DNA of 64,000 nucleotides, taken from contig NZ_GG698803.1 of the NCBI RefSeq assembly GCF_000161935.1, positions 144,888-208,887 of the forward strand. The letters are read 5' to 3'. The notes beneath the pieces were generated by a model. That model ran no database searches. It saw only the letters and a list, made by a program, of their open reading frames with translations, and had not been told where the DNA came from. A program made the position numbers and the translations under genes. The stretch comes from Limosilactobacillus coleohominis 101-4-CHN. GTDB taxonomy: Bacteria > Bacillota > Bacilli > Lactobacillales > Lactobacillaceae. Below are positions 16,669 to 24,551 of this stretch, piece after piece. Position 1 is the stretch's first letter; each line of letters starts with the position of its first letter.

Positions 16669-19401
16669 ATGAAACAAAATCAACGTTCAATAACCGCTTT
16701 GTTAATGCTTGTGGCAATCCTTGCCCCATTAATGTATAGTTTGTTTTTTATTCAGTCAGTTTGGGATCCGTATGGTGGGGCTAAAAATTTACCCATTGCG
16801 GTGGTGAATCGGGATGAACCAACTAAATATCAGGGAAAAATCCTTAACGTTGGTGCACAAACTGTTAAACAGCTTCGTCATAATCATGATCTCAAATGGC
16901 AGTTTGTGAGTGCGCAAGCTGCGCAGCGCGGGATGCGGAATCATCGTTACTACACGGTAGTGACGATCCCACGGAATTTTTCAGCCAATGCCGCGACGGT
17001 CATGTCTAAACATCCACAGAAGATGGAACTCCATTACCAAACGAATGACTCAAAAAACTATTTAGCCCGGAGTATTAGTGATATTGGTATGAAACAGCTG
17101 AATCAACAGATTCGGGCTTCAGTCACTAAAGCGTACGCAACGGCCATGTTTGATCAGTTGCATGTGTTGGGCAAAGGGATGAACCAGGCCGCTAGTGGCG
17201 CCCATCAAATTAGTGATGGCACAATGGTGTTACAGGATGGTGCAAACCAATATTTTGCGGGAGTTTCCAAGGTTAATCGTGGTGTTCAAGAGTTACAGAT
17301 GGGTGTGGCACCCCTTGGTGCTGGTGCTCAGCAGTTAGTTAATGGTGGCGAACAATTACGTCGTGGAGTTAGTCAATTTACGGCTGGGACAAACACGCTG
17401 GGGGTTGGATTACAATTGCTAGCGGCAAAGATTCCAGAATTTGATCAAGGAATTGGCCAACTGCAAACCGGATTAAATGATTACACTGCTGGCACTAAAC
17501 AATTGGGAAATGGAATCCAACAGATTAGTAATCAGTCAGACCAACTCCGTGCGGGGGCCAGCCAACTAAACCAAGCGGCCGGTCAGTTTGGCAAACTTAA
17601 TAATGGTAGTCGTCAAATTGCTGATAACGTTGCAGAATTTAATAATGTTTTGCAGACAAGCCATTTAATGGAAACCCTTGGCTCAGCCCAACAGTTGGGA
17701 ACCGCTGCTGCTAATCTACAAACGCAGCTGGCTGGAATTAATCAATTGTTAGCTTCATTGAAGGGACTCGATCCTAACCAGTTGACTACGGTTGTTCAGG
17801 CAATGAACTCGTTAACGCCAACGCTAACGGGCAACTTAACTAAAATTGGAACTAACTCACGGCAAAGTGCCACAACCGCTGCTCAAATGGCTCAGGCAGT
17901 GGCCAGTGATCCGCAAGCGAGTGCAGCGACAAAGAAGATCGTTGCTGATGGTGCCCAAACAATCGCTGCAGCAGCCAGCGATAATGGCAACCAAATTAAC
18001 CAGATTCAAACCACAATGCGGGGTCTGTCAACGGCCCAGAGCGCTTTAGCACCAACTATGCAAAAGCTGCAGGCCTTGCAGCAGGGCTTACCACAGTTAT
18101 CCCAAACATTAGGTAATGCGCAGCAATTACTGACTCAAACCAGTCAAGTTTTAGGGCAGTTAAAAAATAATCAAGCACTGATTACTGCAATGCCAGGCAA
18201 AGTGCAACAATTAACAGTTGCAACCAACCAATTGAGTAATGGAACGGCGCAATTGGCCCAAAGCAGTGGCTTGATTAATCAGTTTACAGATGGCGTTAAC
18301 CAGTACACAGGGGCAGTTGATCAGGCAAACGTTGGTAGTCAACGGTTACTGGCGGCTAGTGATCAATTAACTGCTGGTGGACAAAAACTACAAAGTGGCT
18401 GGCAACAATATTCAACCGGTGTGCAACAGGCTAATCAAGGTGCCCAACTATTGAACGCCAATGCCGGAACCCTTAACTTGGGTGCTAGTCAGTTAGCGGC
18501 TGGTCTGGGCCAATTAGGGGGTAAGGTGCCCGCGTTAATTAGTGGTGTTAACCAGTTAGCGCTGGGGACGAATCAATTAGCGATGAATTCACCTAAGCTA
18601 TCAACTGGAATTGCTCAGCTAAACGTAGGAGCAACCACGTTAGCCGACCGGCTCGGTAGTGGTGCTAACCAACTGAACCATTTGCACCCAAATGAGCGAA
18701 CTGCGACAATGTTTGGGGCACCAACGAAACTTACGCACCGGAGTTACAGTCATGTTCCAAACTATGGACACGCCTTAGCGCCATTTATTATGGCAACGGG
18801 GCTCTTCATCGGGGTGTTAATTTTTACTCTAGAATTTCCATCGAACAAGTACCTTGAACGAACGGCAACGAAACGTCAATTGTTAGCGCATGAGTTCAAG
18901 ATTGCGCTGTTAATTAGTGTGTTAATGGCGGCTGTTCAAAACGTAGTCTTAATGTTGGTGGGCTTACAAGTACAAAATATTGAACAACTCTTTATGATTA
19001 GCATTATTTATACAGTTGCTCAAATGGCAATTATGCAGTTCTTTACACTGGTCCTTGGGCGTTTTGGAACGATTTTAGGTTTATTGCTATTTGTGGCCCA
19101 ACTTGGTGGTGCTGGTGGGATGTTCCCAATGGAAGTTACGAACCGATTCTTTAACCTCATTCACCCGCTGTTACCAATGACTTACGGTATTAATGGACTC
19201 CGTCAGGCAATTACCGGCGGCTTTGGTACAACGTATCTCCAAAGTAACCTTTGGATTTTGGTGGGCTACGCGGTTGTTTTCTACTTGTTAATATTACTAG
19301 TGGCCGATCGTGGACAATTACGGTTCAAGTTGCACCAGTTGCCCGCTACCGATGCGCAAAAAGCAAAATTCGGTACACAAAGGGATTCGAAACTCGTATA
19401 A
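16669..19401 (+). CDS. YhgE/Pip family membrane protein with long repeat-rich ectodomain
   Basis: A 910-residue protein. One N-terminal membrane segment (about residues 8-28) is followed by a long extracellular region of about 690 residues rich in Gly, Gln, Asn and Leu. Its repeats resemble GANQL and LxxGxxQLxxG units of coiled-coil type. The C terminus holds about five membrane segments of an ABC-2-like domain (around 700-890). This is the YhgE/Pip architecture, related to the phage infection protein of Lactococcus and to secretion accessory proteins. The true role is unknown. The gene lies directly after the disrupted TetR gene, so it may be expressed constitutively in this strain. Confidence 0.85.
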   Translation: MKQNQRSITALLMLVAILAPLMYSLFFIQSVWDPYGGAKNLPIAVVNRDEPTKYQGKILNVGAQTVKQLRHNHDLKWQFVSAQAAQRGMRNHRYYTVVTIPRNFSANAATVMSKHPQKMELHYQTNDSKNYLARSISDIGMKQLNQQIRASVTKAYATAMFDQLHVLGKGMNQAASGAHQISDGTMVLQDGANQYFAGVSKVNRGVQELQMGVAPLGAGAQQLVNGGEQLRRGVSQFTAGTNTLGVGLQLLAAKIPEFDQGIGQLQTGLNDYTAGTKQLGNGIQQISNQSDQLRAGASQLNQAAGQFGKLNNGSRQIADNVAEFNNVLQTSHLMETLGSAQQLGTAAANLQTQLAGINQLLASLKGLDPNQLTTVVQAMNSLTPTLTGNLTKIGTNSRQSATTAAQMAQAVASDPQASAATKKIVADGAQTIAAAASDNGNQINQIQTTMRGLSTAQSALAPTMQKLQALQQGLPQLSQTLGNAQQLLTQTSQVLGQLKNNQALITAMPGKVQQLTVATNQLSNGTAQLAQSSGLINQFTDGVNQYTGAVDQANVGSQRLLAASDQLTAGGQKLQSGWQQYSTGVQQANQGAQLLNANAGTLNLGASQLAAGLGQLGGKVPALISGVNQLALGTNQLAMNSPKLSTGIAQLNVGATTLADRLGSGANQLNHLHPNERTATMFGAPTKLTHRSYSHVPNYGHALAPFIMATGLFIGVLIFTLEFPSNKYLERTATKRQLLAHEFKIALLISVLMAAVQNVVLMLVGLQVQNIEQLFMISIIYTVAQMAIMQFFTLVLGRFGTILGLLLFVAQLGGAGGMFPMEVTNRFFNLIHPLLPMTYGINGLRQAITGGFGTTYLQSNLWILVGYAVVFYLLILLVADRGQLRFKLHQLPATDAQKAKFGTQRDSKLV

Positions 19402-19423
19402 TAGAAATGTTAAATTTAAGATT

Positions 19424-19455
19424 CTCGTGAACCGATGATCACGAGGGTCTTTTTT
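19424..19455 (+). terminator. Terminator after the YhgE/Pip gene
   Basis: CTCGTGA and TCACGAG flank an 8-base loop and are followed by GGTC and a T-run. Confidence 0.85.
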
Positions 19456-19487
19456 CATGAATGAAGATGAATAATGGGAGAGAAGAA

Positions 19488-20828
19488 ATGAGTAGTCAGG
19501 AAATACCAGCCAATCAGTATCATCATCATATGCAGATTGATTGGATGGACTTTGTTACGAGCGATAATATTACACCAGCCACCGAAGCCAACTTAGTTGA
19601 AAGAGCAGTGATTGTTGGCCGAGTCGGCATTATGATGCTGGCTTGTGGAACAGGATCATGGCGGGTTCGCAATTCAATGAATATTGTGGCGCAAACGCTT
19701 GGCATGACTTGTTCGGCCGATATTGGTTTAGTTTCGATTGAGTATACCTGTATGGACAATCACCGAAGCTACACGCAGGCCTTATCATTGCCTAGCACGG
19801 GGGTGAACACTACTCGCCTAAACGCTTTGGAACGGTTTATGAAGGATATGGAAGCGGAAGGCGTCAGTTGGACGATCGGAGAGATCCATGCTCGTCTAAA
19901 CGAAATTCAAAAATCAAAAGGCAATTATCAACCGTGGATGGTTGGCCTGGCAGCGGCACTAGCATGTAGCGCCTTCGTTTTCTTGCTCGGTGGGGGTTTG
20001 GTTGAAATGCTGTGCTGCTTTATTGGCGCTGGCTTTGGGAATTATGTGCGGCGGAAAATGATTGATCATCACATGACCCTTTTTGCTTGTATTGCGGTGG
20101 CTGTAGCGACCGCTTGTATCGCTTATTTGGTTTCCTTTATGTCAGTTCGAGCCCTCTTTAATGTGAGTCCCCGTCATGAAGCTGGTTATATTGGGGCAAT
20201 GTTGTTTATTATTCCAGGATTTCCATTCATTACTAGTGGTCTGGACTTGTCCAAGCTAGATATGCGATCTGGGTTGGAACGGGGCGCCTATGCCGTTATT
20301 ATCATCACGGTAGCAACACTAGTCGGCTGGTTAGTCGCTATGCTAGTCCATTTGCGACCAGAAGATTTTATGCCCTTATCTTTATCACCATTGATGTACT
20401 TACTGCTTCGGTTACCGGCCAGTTTTTGTGGCGTGTTTGGTTTCTCAATTATGTTTAATAGTAAGTTAAAGATGGCCACCACTGCCGGATTGATTGGTGC
20501 GATCGCAAATACACTTCGTTTGGAATTAGTTGATTTGGGACATATGCCTGCTGGGGCCGCTGCTTTCTTGGGTGCTTTGACTGCAGGGTTGTTGGCGTCA
20601 ATTGTCCGGAAAAAGGTTGGTTATCCAAGGATTTCCATTACAATTCCATCAATCGTGATTATGGTGCCAGGATTATATATGTATCGGGCAGTCTATAACA
20701 TTGGTTTAACTTCCATTAGTACTGGGGCTCTATGGATGACGCGGGCGCTCTTAATTGTTGTCTTTTTACCGCTTGGTTTAATTGCAGCCCGGATCTTGAC
20801 TGATAATAAGTGGCGTCACAATGGTTAA
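19488..20828 (+). CDS. Threonine/serine exporter, fused ThrE (PF06738 + PF12821 type)
   Basis: A 446-residue membrane protein with both halves of the ThrE family in one chain. A soluble N-terminal part (about 1-150) leads into about ten hydrophobic segments, with IIPGFPFITSGL between the halves. ThrE proteins export threonine and serine; the exact substrate here is not shown. The frame opens at 19461, but GGGAG is well placed for the ATG at 19488. A second ThrE system encoded by two separate genes lies at 41885-43102. Confidence 0.85.
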   Translation: MSSQEIPANQYHHHMQIDWMDFVTSDNITPATEANLVERAVIVGRVGIMMLACGTGSWRVRNSMNIVAQTLGMTCSADIGLVSIEYTCMDNHRSYTQALSLPSTGVNTTRLNALERFMKDMEAEGVSWTIGEIHARLNEIQKSKGNYQPWMVGLAAALACSAFVFLLGGGLVEMLCCFIGAGFGNYVRRKMIDHHMTLFACIAVAVATACIAYLVSFMSVRALFNVSPRHEAGYIGAMLFIIPGFPFITSGLDLSKLDMRSGLERGAYAVIIITVATLVGWLVAMLVHLRPEDFMPLSLSPLMYLLLRLPASFCGVFGFSIMFNSKLKMATTAGLIGAIANTLRLELVDLGHMPAGAAAFLGALTAGLLASIVRKKVGYPRISITIPSIVIMVPGLYMYRAVYNIGLTSISTGALWMTRALLIVVFLPLGLIAARILTDNKWRHNG

Positions 20829-20843
20829 TTGGAGATGACAAAA

Positions 20844-21491
20844 TTGCAGATTCAATATCCACCTCAGCTAGTTTCCCAAGTCAAAAAGCGGGTCGCTGGG
20901 CACAATTTAACTGGCTTTGTTGCTGGAATGGGGCCAATGCATCCGCGGGTCATGCTTCTCGGTGAAGCGCCAGGACGGCAAGAAGCAAAAACTGGCATAC
21001 CATTTGTCGGTAGCTCGGGGAAAGAATTAATGAAAATGCTAGCGTTAGCTGGTTTAACCCGCGATGATGTTTATATCACTAGTGTAGTGCGTAGCCGGCC
21101 GTTTTCAATTCGTCAGGTTCAGGATCGAAAAACCGGTGCAATGGTAGAGAAACACCCCAATCGAACGCCAACAAAAAAAGAAGTGTTAGCTTATGCGCCA
21201 TTATTTGATTGGGAAATCAAAACGGTCCAGCCACAAATTATTGTGCCGTTAGGGAATACTAGTTTACAACGGCTTCTGGGACCCACTGCAAAGGTAGGAA
21301 GCCTTCATGGTCTCCCCCAAAAGACAACTATTCTAGAGTCGTTGCCAGATGATAGTGGTTATGAAAAAGGGCAGCACCAGTACTGGGTATACCCGATGTA
21401 TCATCCCGCGGCATATCTATATGCGCGACGCTTGGAGCCAACTGTTCGTAAAGATTGGCAGGAATTTGGTAACTGGTTGCAGCGGAATTAA
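20844..21491 (+). CDS. Uracil-DNA glycosylase family protein lacking Fe-S cysteines
   Basis: A 215-residue protein of the family 4/5 uracil-DNA glycosylase superfamily, which removes uracil from DNA. Motif 1 (LLGEAPGRQEAKTGIPFVGSSG) and the C-terminal YHPAAYLYARR are clear. Family 4 enzymes carry four Cys for a 4Fe-4S cluster; this protein has no cysteine at all, and the usual KCRP is SVVRSRP. The start is uncertain: GGAG fits the TTG at 20844 best, while ATG 20835 and TTG 20829 are in frame. It follows thrE by a few bases. Confidence 0.8.
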   Translation: MQIQYPPQLVSQVKKRVAGHNLTGFVAGMGPMHPRVMLLGEAPGRQEAKTGIPFVGSSGKELMKMLALAGLTRDDVYITSVVRSRPFSIRQVQDRKTGAMVEKHPNRTPTKKEVLAYAPLFDWEIKTVQPQIIVPLGNTSLQRLLGPTAKVGSLHGLPQKTTILESLPDDSGYEKGQHQYWVYPMYHPAAYLYARRLEPTVRKDWQEFGNWLQRN

Positions 21492-21567
21492 CAGTGTAAC
21501 GGAGTGCTTTTTACAGACATTTGTTTTACCATACAAGTAGGACGTTTGATTGGATTAAGGAGTTAGC

Positions 21568-22557
21568 ATGAAACATGAACATCGATTAAACCGCCAGGTT
21601 GCTAAATCCGTTGCTAAGAATTTAAAGGACAGTCTGCAGGAACAGTTTGATTGCGGGCATAGTCGTTCAGCAAAGGCATCACTAGTTGCGTTAAGTTTGC
21701 AGCTGTCTGGTTTTAAACAAATGCTTCATCAACCGGAACGATTGGAGAAAGCGTTGACTGAAGCTGCACAAGCAAGTGCTGCGCCGTTTGTTGTACCGCA
21801 AGAAATTAAAAATCAAGGCGACGTGATACGGCAGACGATTGGCGGGGTCCCTGTGGTGGTACTCAATGCCAGTGCAGAGAATGATCAAATCTTTGTTTTC
21901 TTATTTGGTGGTGCCTATTTCTTGCAACCGACTAAGGACCACTGGCGCTTTGCCCAACGACTTGCCCAGCAAACAAACACTCGGGTGCTTGTTCCACAAT
22001 ATGCACTTGCGCCAACTCATCAATTTACGGCGGCGTATGCTCAGTTGCATCGACTATACACGGCGCTTTATCAAGATACTCCGGTTTCGAAAATTACACT
22101 AATTGGTGATTCAGCCGGGGCGGGCTTGGCAGCTGGTTTTTGTGAATGGTTAGGTCAGCATCAAATGCCCCAACCTGGACACCTAGTCTTAATCTCTCCG
22201 TGGCTGGATTTAAAACTAACGAACCCGCTAATTGCTAAATATCAGCAGCGTGACGTGGTGCTAGATGCTGATGGCTTACGACGGGTTGGCCAAATCTGGG
22301 CTGGAGTGACATCATTAGATGATTATCGTCTTTCTCCAATTAATGGTCCGGTGGAAGTGTTGAAAAATGTTCTAGTTTTTGTGGGAACCGATGAAATTAT
22401 GTTTCCAGATATTATGAAATTTGTGAAAATGCTGCGTTCGCGGAATGTGCTTGTAGAATCACAGATTGGTCGACAGTTGTACCATGAGTTTCCACTGACG
22501 CCGATTCCAGAATCAACGGTAGCAATCCACCAAATCCAACAGTTTTGTTTTGATTAA
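21568..22557 (+). CDS. Alpha/beta hydrolase, HSL-type esterase
   Basis: A 329-residue hydrolase of the hormone-sensitive lipase/acetyl-esterase group, without a signal peptide. An oxyanion-hole motif (FLFGGAYFLQPTKDHW), the nucleophile elbow GDSAGAGLAAG, an Asp in VFVGTDEIMFPD and the C-terminal His in LYHEFPL make a full Ser-Asp-His triad. The usual HGGG motif is FGGA here. The natural ester is unknown. A DJ-1 gene follows after 17 bases and is probably cotranscribed. Confidence 0.85.
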   Translation: MKHEHRLNRQVAKSVAKNLKDSLQEQFDCGHSRSAKASLVALSLQLSGFKQMLHQPERLEKALTEAAQASAAPFVVPQEIKNQGDVIRQTIGGVPVVVLNASAENDQIFVFLFGGAYFLQPTKDHWRFAQRLAQQTNTRVLVPQYALAPTHQFTAAYAQLHRLYTALYQDTPVSKITLIGDSAGAGLAAGFCEWLGQHQMPQPGHLVLISPWLDLKLTNPLIAKYQQRDVVLDADGLRRVGQIWAGVTSLDDYRLSPINGPVEVLKNVLVFVGTDEIMFPDIMKFVKMLRSRNVLVESQIGRQLYHEFPLTPIPESTVAIHQIQQFCFD

Positions 22558-22574
22558 TCAATGAGGTGATAGTA

Positions 22575-23144
22575 ATGAAAGTTGCAGTAGTATTAGCTAA
22601 TGGCTGTGAAGAAGTTGAAGCCTTAACACCAATCGATGTTTTTCGGCGGATGGGAGTTCAAGCCGATATGGTTGGATTAGGCAGTCAAGACATTATGGGG
22701 GCCCATCAAATTGCCCTCCACTGTGATCGCGTTGTCGATGATCAACTCTTAGACTATGATTGTGTTATCTTCCCCGGCGGAATGGGTGGCGCACATGCTT
22801 TCCGGGATAATGATCAGTTAATGGACTTAATGCAAAAACGGCAGGCCAATGGTCAATGGAATGCGGCCATGTGTGCCGCACCAATTGCTTTTGCGCGGTA
22901 TGGCCTCCTCGATAACCATGATTACACGTGTTTCCCAGGAATTGATGAGGAGACTAAGCGGGTTGCACCAACTGGTCATTTTAAAGAATCCATTACGGTG
23001 GTCGATCATAATGGTCACATTGTTACTAGTCGTGGCCCAGCAACTGCGTTGGCTTACGCTTTTCAGATTGCGGAAGTCTTAGGTTTAGATACTAAAGAAA
23101 TTAAGCATCAGATGCTGTATGACTATTTGAAGGATAATATCTAA
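22575..23144 (+). CDS. DJ-1/PfpI family protein
   Basis: A 189-residue cytoplasmic protein of the DJ-1/ThiJ/PfpI superfamily, with the conserved Glu in NGCEEVEALTPIDVFRR and the nucleophile Cys in AAMCAAPIAFARY. Members act as glyoxalases, deglycases or stress chaperones; the activity here cannot be fixed from sequence. GAGGTGAT precedes the ATG at 22575; an in-frame GTG at 22566 is less likely. Confidence 0.87.
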   Translation: MKVAVVLANGCEEVEALTPIDVFRRMGVQADMVGLGSQDIMGAHQIALHCDRVVDDQLLDYDCVIFPGGMGGAHAFRDNDQLMDLMQKRQANGQWNAAMCAAPIAFARYGLLDNHDYTCFPGIDEETKRVAPTGHFKESITVVDHNGHIVTSRGPATALAYAFQIAEVLGLDTKEIKHQMLYDYLKDNI

Positions 23145-23150
23145 AGTGAA

Positions 23151-23204
23151 AGAGACAGTTAACAGATTTCAGAAATGAAATTTGTTAACTGTCTCTATTT
23201 TTTT
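23151..23204. terminator. Bidirectional terminator between the DJ-1 and ClC genes
   Basis: AGAGACAGTTAACAGATTTC pairs with GAAATTTGTTAACTGTCTCT with one mismatch, and a T-run follows on the plus strand. The minus-strand ClC gene ends at its right side. Confidence 0.9.
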
Positions 23205-24528
23205 ATGCGAAAATTTCTTCCCGAAGCGCGGTATAAATTGGTCGCCCTCCTAGTAAATCATTGACGAGATAAGCGACGAAGGTCATGATTGTCATTGGCA
23301 GAATTTGCTCAATCGATCCGACCATTTCTGTAATTAAGAGGATCGCAGTGAACGGCGCGTGTTCAATGGCACCAAAATAAGCAGCCATTGAAAAAGCAAT
23401 AATATTAATAAAATCGGTTGCGGGGATAACGTTAGTTTGGATCATGAGTGGAGCACTAATACACCCAAGCAGTGCTCCTAATACCAGAATGGGCATAAAA
23501 ATTCCTCCCGGAACTGTGGCGCCATAGCTTAACATGGACCAAACGAAACGAATCACTAAAAAGATTAAAAGATACATTATTAGCTGGGGGTAATTATGCA
23601 TCCCTACGTGCGTGACTTTAGCAACAAGGTAATTAATCAATAAGTGACTACCACCAAGAATTCTCGGTTGCCAAAGGCCAACGGGAATTATTAATAGCAG
23701 GGGGAAAATACTGTGGTACTGTGCTGGAATTTGGTGAATTTTACTAAACCACCAGCGAAGATTTAAGAGACAGTATTGATAACCATAGGCACAAATTCCC
23801 AGAATGAGCCCCAAAATGATCATGATGGGGTAGGAATGGACGGGTAGATTGTTGGTAATGGGGAGAAACAAACAGGGCTTGGTGCCAAAAAAGCAAACGG
23901 TGACCGCATCGGAACAAATGGCTGCCGCCAGCGCAGTTAGCCAAATTTGCGGCTGGAAATGAAAGACAATTTCTTCCAGTAAAAACATTGTTCCCGCCAG
24001 TGGTGCGCTGAAGGCCGCTGATAAACCGGCAGCAATGCCACAAGAAAGCAAAGTTCTAGTAATGTCACGATTGTTGTGAAAGAAATGCTCACTAAAGCCT
24101 TGACCGATTGCCGCGCCCATTTGAATACAGGGGCCTTCTCGTCCCAGAAAAAGCCCCGGACAGATTGCCAGTAGCCCGCCAATAAACTTACGCCACAGCA
24201 CTTGGGCCCAATTCATGGTGTGTTGTCCAGCCAAAATTGCTTCAATCTGGGGCACCCCTGAGCCAACTAGGTCGGTTTGAAATGGGTGAATAACATAGCC
24301 AAGCACTAAACAAATGATGATTGTTAGACCAGCATAAGCAAGAATCCACCAATGGTGCTGTGCCATGGCTGGATAAATAATTTGCAGGCCCGATAATGTT
24401 TGATCAATAATCCAGCGAAAGAGACTGACTACTAGGCCGGTCAAAATACCAACTAATGACCCCGCAAAAATTAGTTTGAGAAAATTAGAATGAAATGGTT
24501 TGTTTAATACATCAGCCGCTGTTTTCAT
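23203..24528 (-). CDS. ClC family chloride channel or H+/Cl- antiporter
   Basis: A 441-residue membrane protein with the ClC fold. Selectivity-filter motifs GSGVP (about residues 89-93) and GREGP (129-133, with the gating Glu131) are intact. There is no CBS domain. Bacterial ClC proteins with the gating Glu often exchange Cl- for H+ and support acid resistance. The frame is open to 24576 but AAGGAGG stands before the ATG at 24528. It follows mprF by 23 bases on the same strand and is probably cotranscribed with it. Confidence 0.9.
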   Translation of the reverse strand: MKTAADVLNKPFHSNFLKLIFAGSLVGILTGLVVSLFRWIIDQTLSGLQIIYPAMAQHHWWILAYAGLTIIICLVLGYVIHPFQTDLVGSGVPQIEAILAGQHTMNWAQVLWRKFIGGLLAICPGLFLGREGPCIQMGAAIGQGFSEHFFHNNRDITRTLLSCGIAAGLSAAFSAPLAGTMFLLEEIVFHFQPQIWLTALAAAICSDAVTVCFFGTKPCLFLPITNNLPVHSYPIMIILGLILGICAYGYQYCLLNLRWWFSKIHQIPAQYHSIFPLLLIIPVGLWQPRILGGSHLLINYLVAKVTHVGMHNYPQLIMYLLIFLVIRFVWSMLSYGATVPGGIFMPILVLGALLGCISAPLMIQTNVIPATDFINIIAFSMAAYFGAIEHAPFTAILLITEMVGSIEQILPMTIMTFVAYLVNDLLGGRPIYTALREEIFA

Positions 24529-24551
24529 TATTTGCCTCCTTGGTGGCATCC

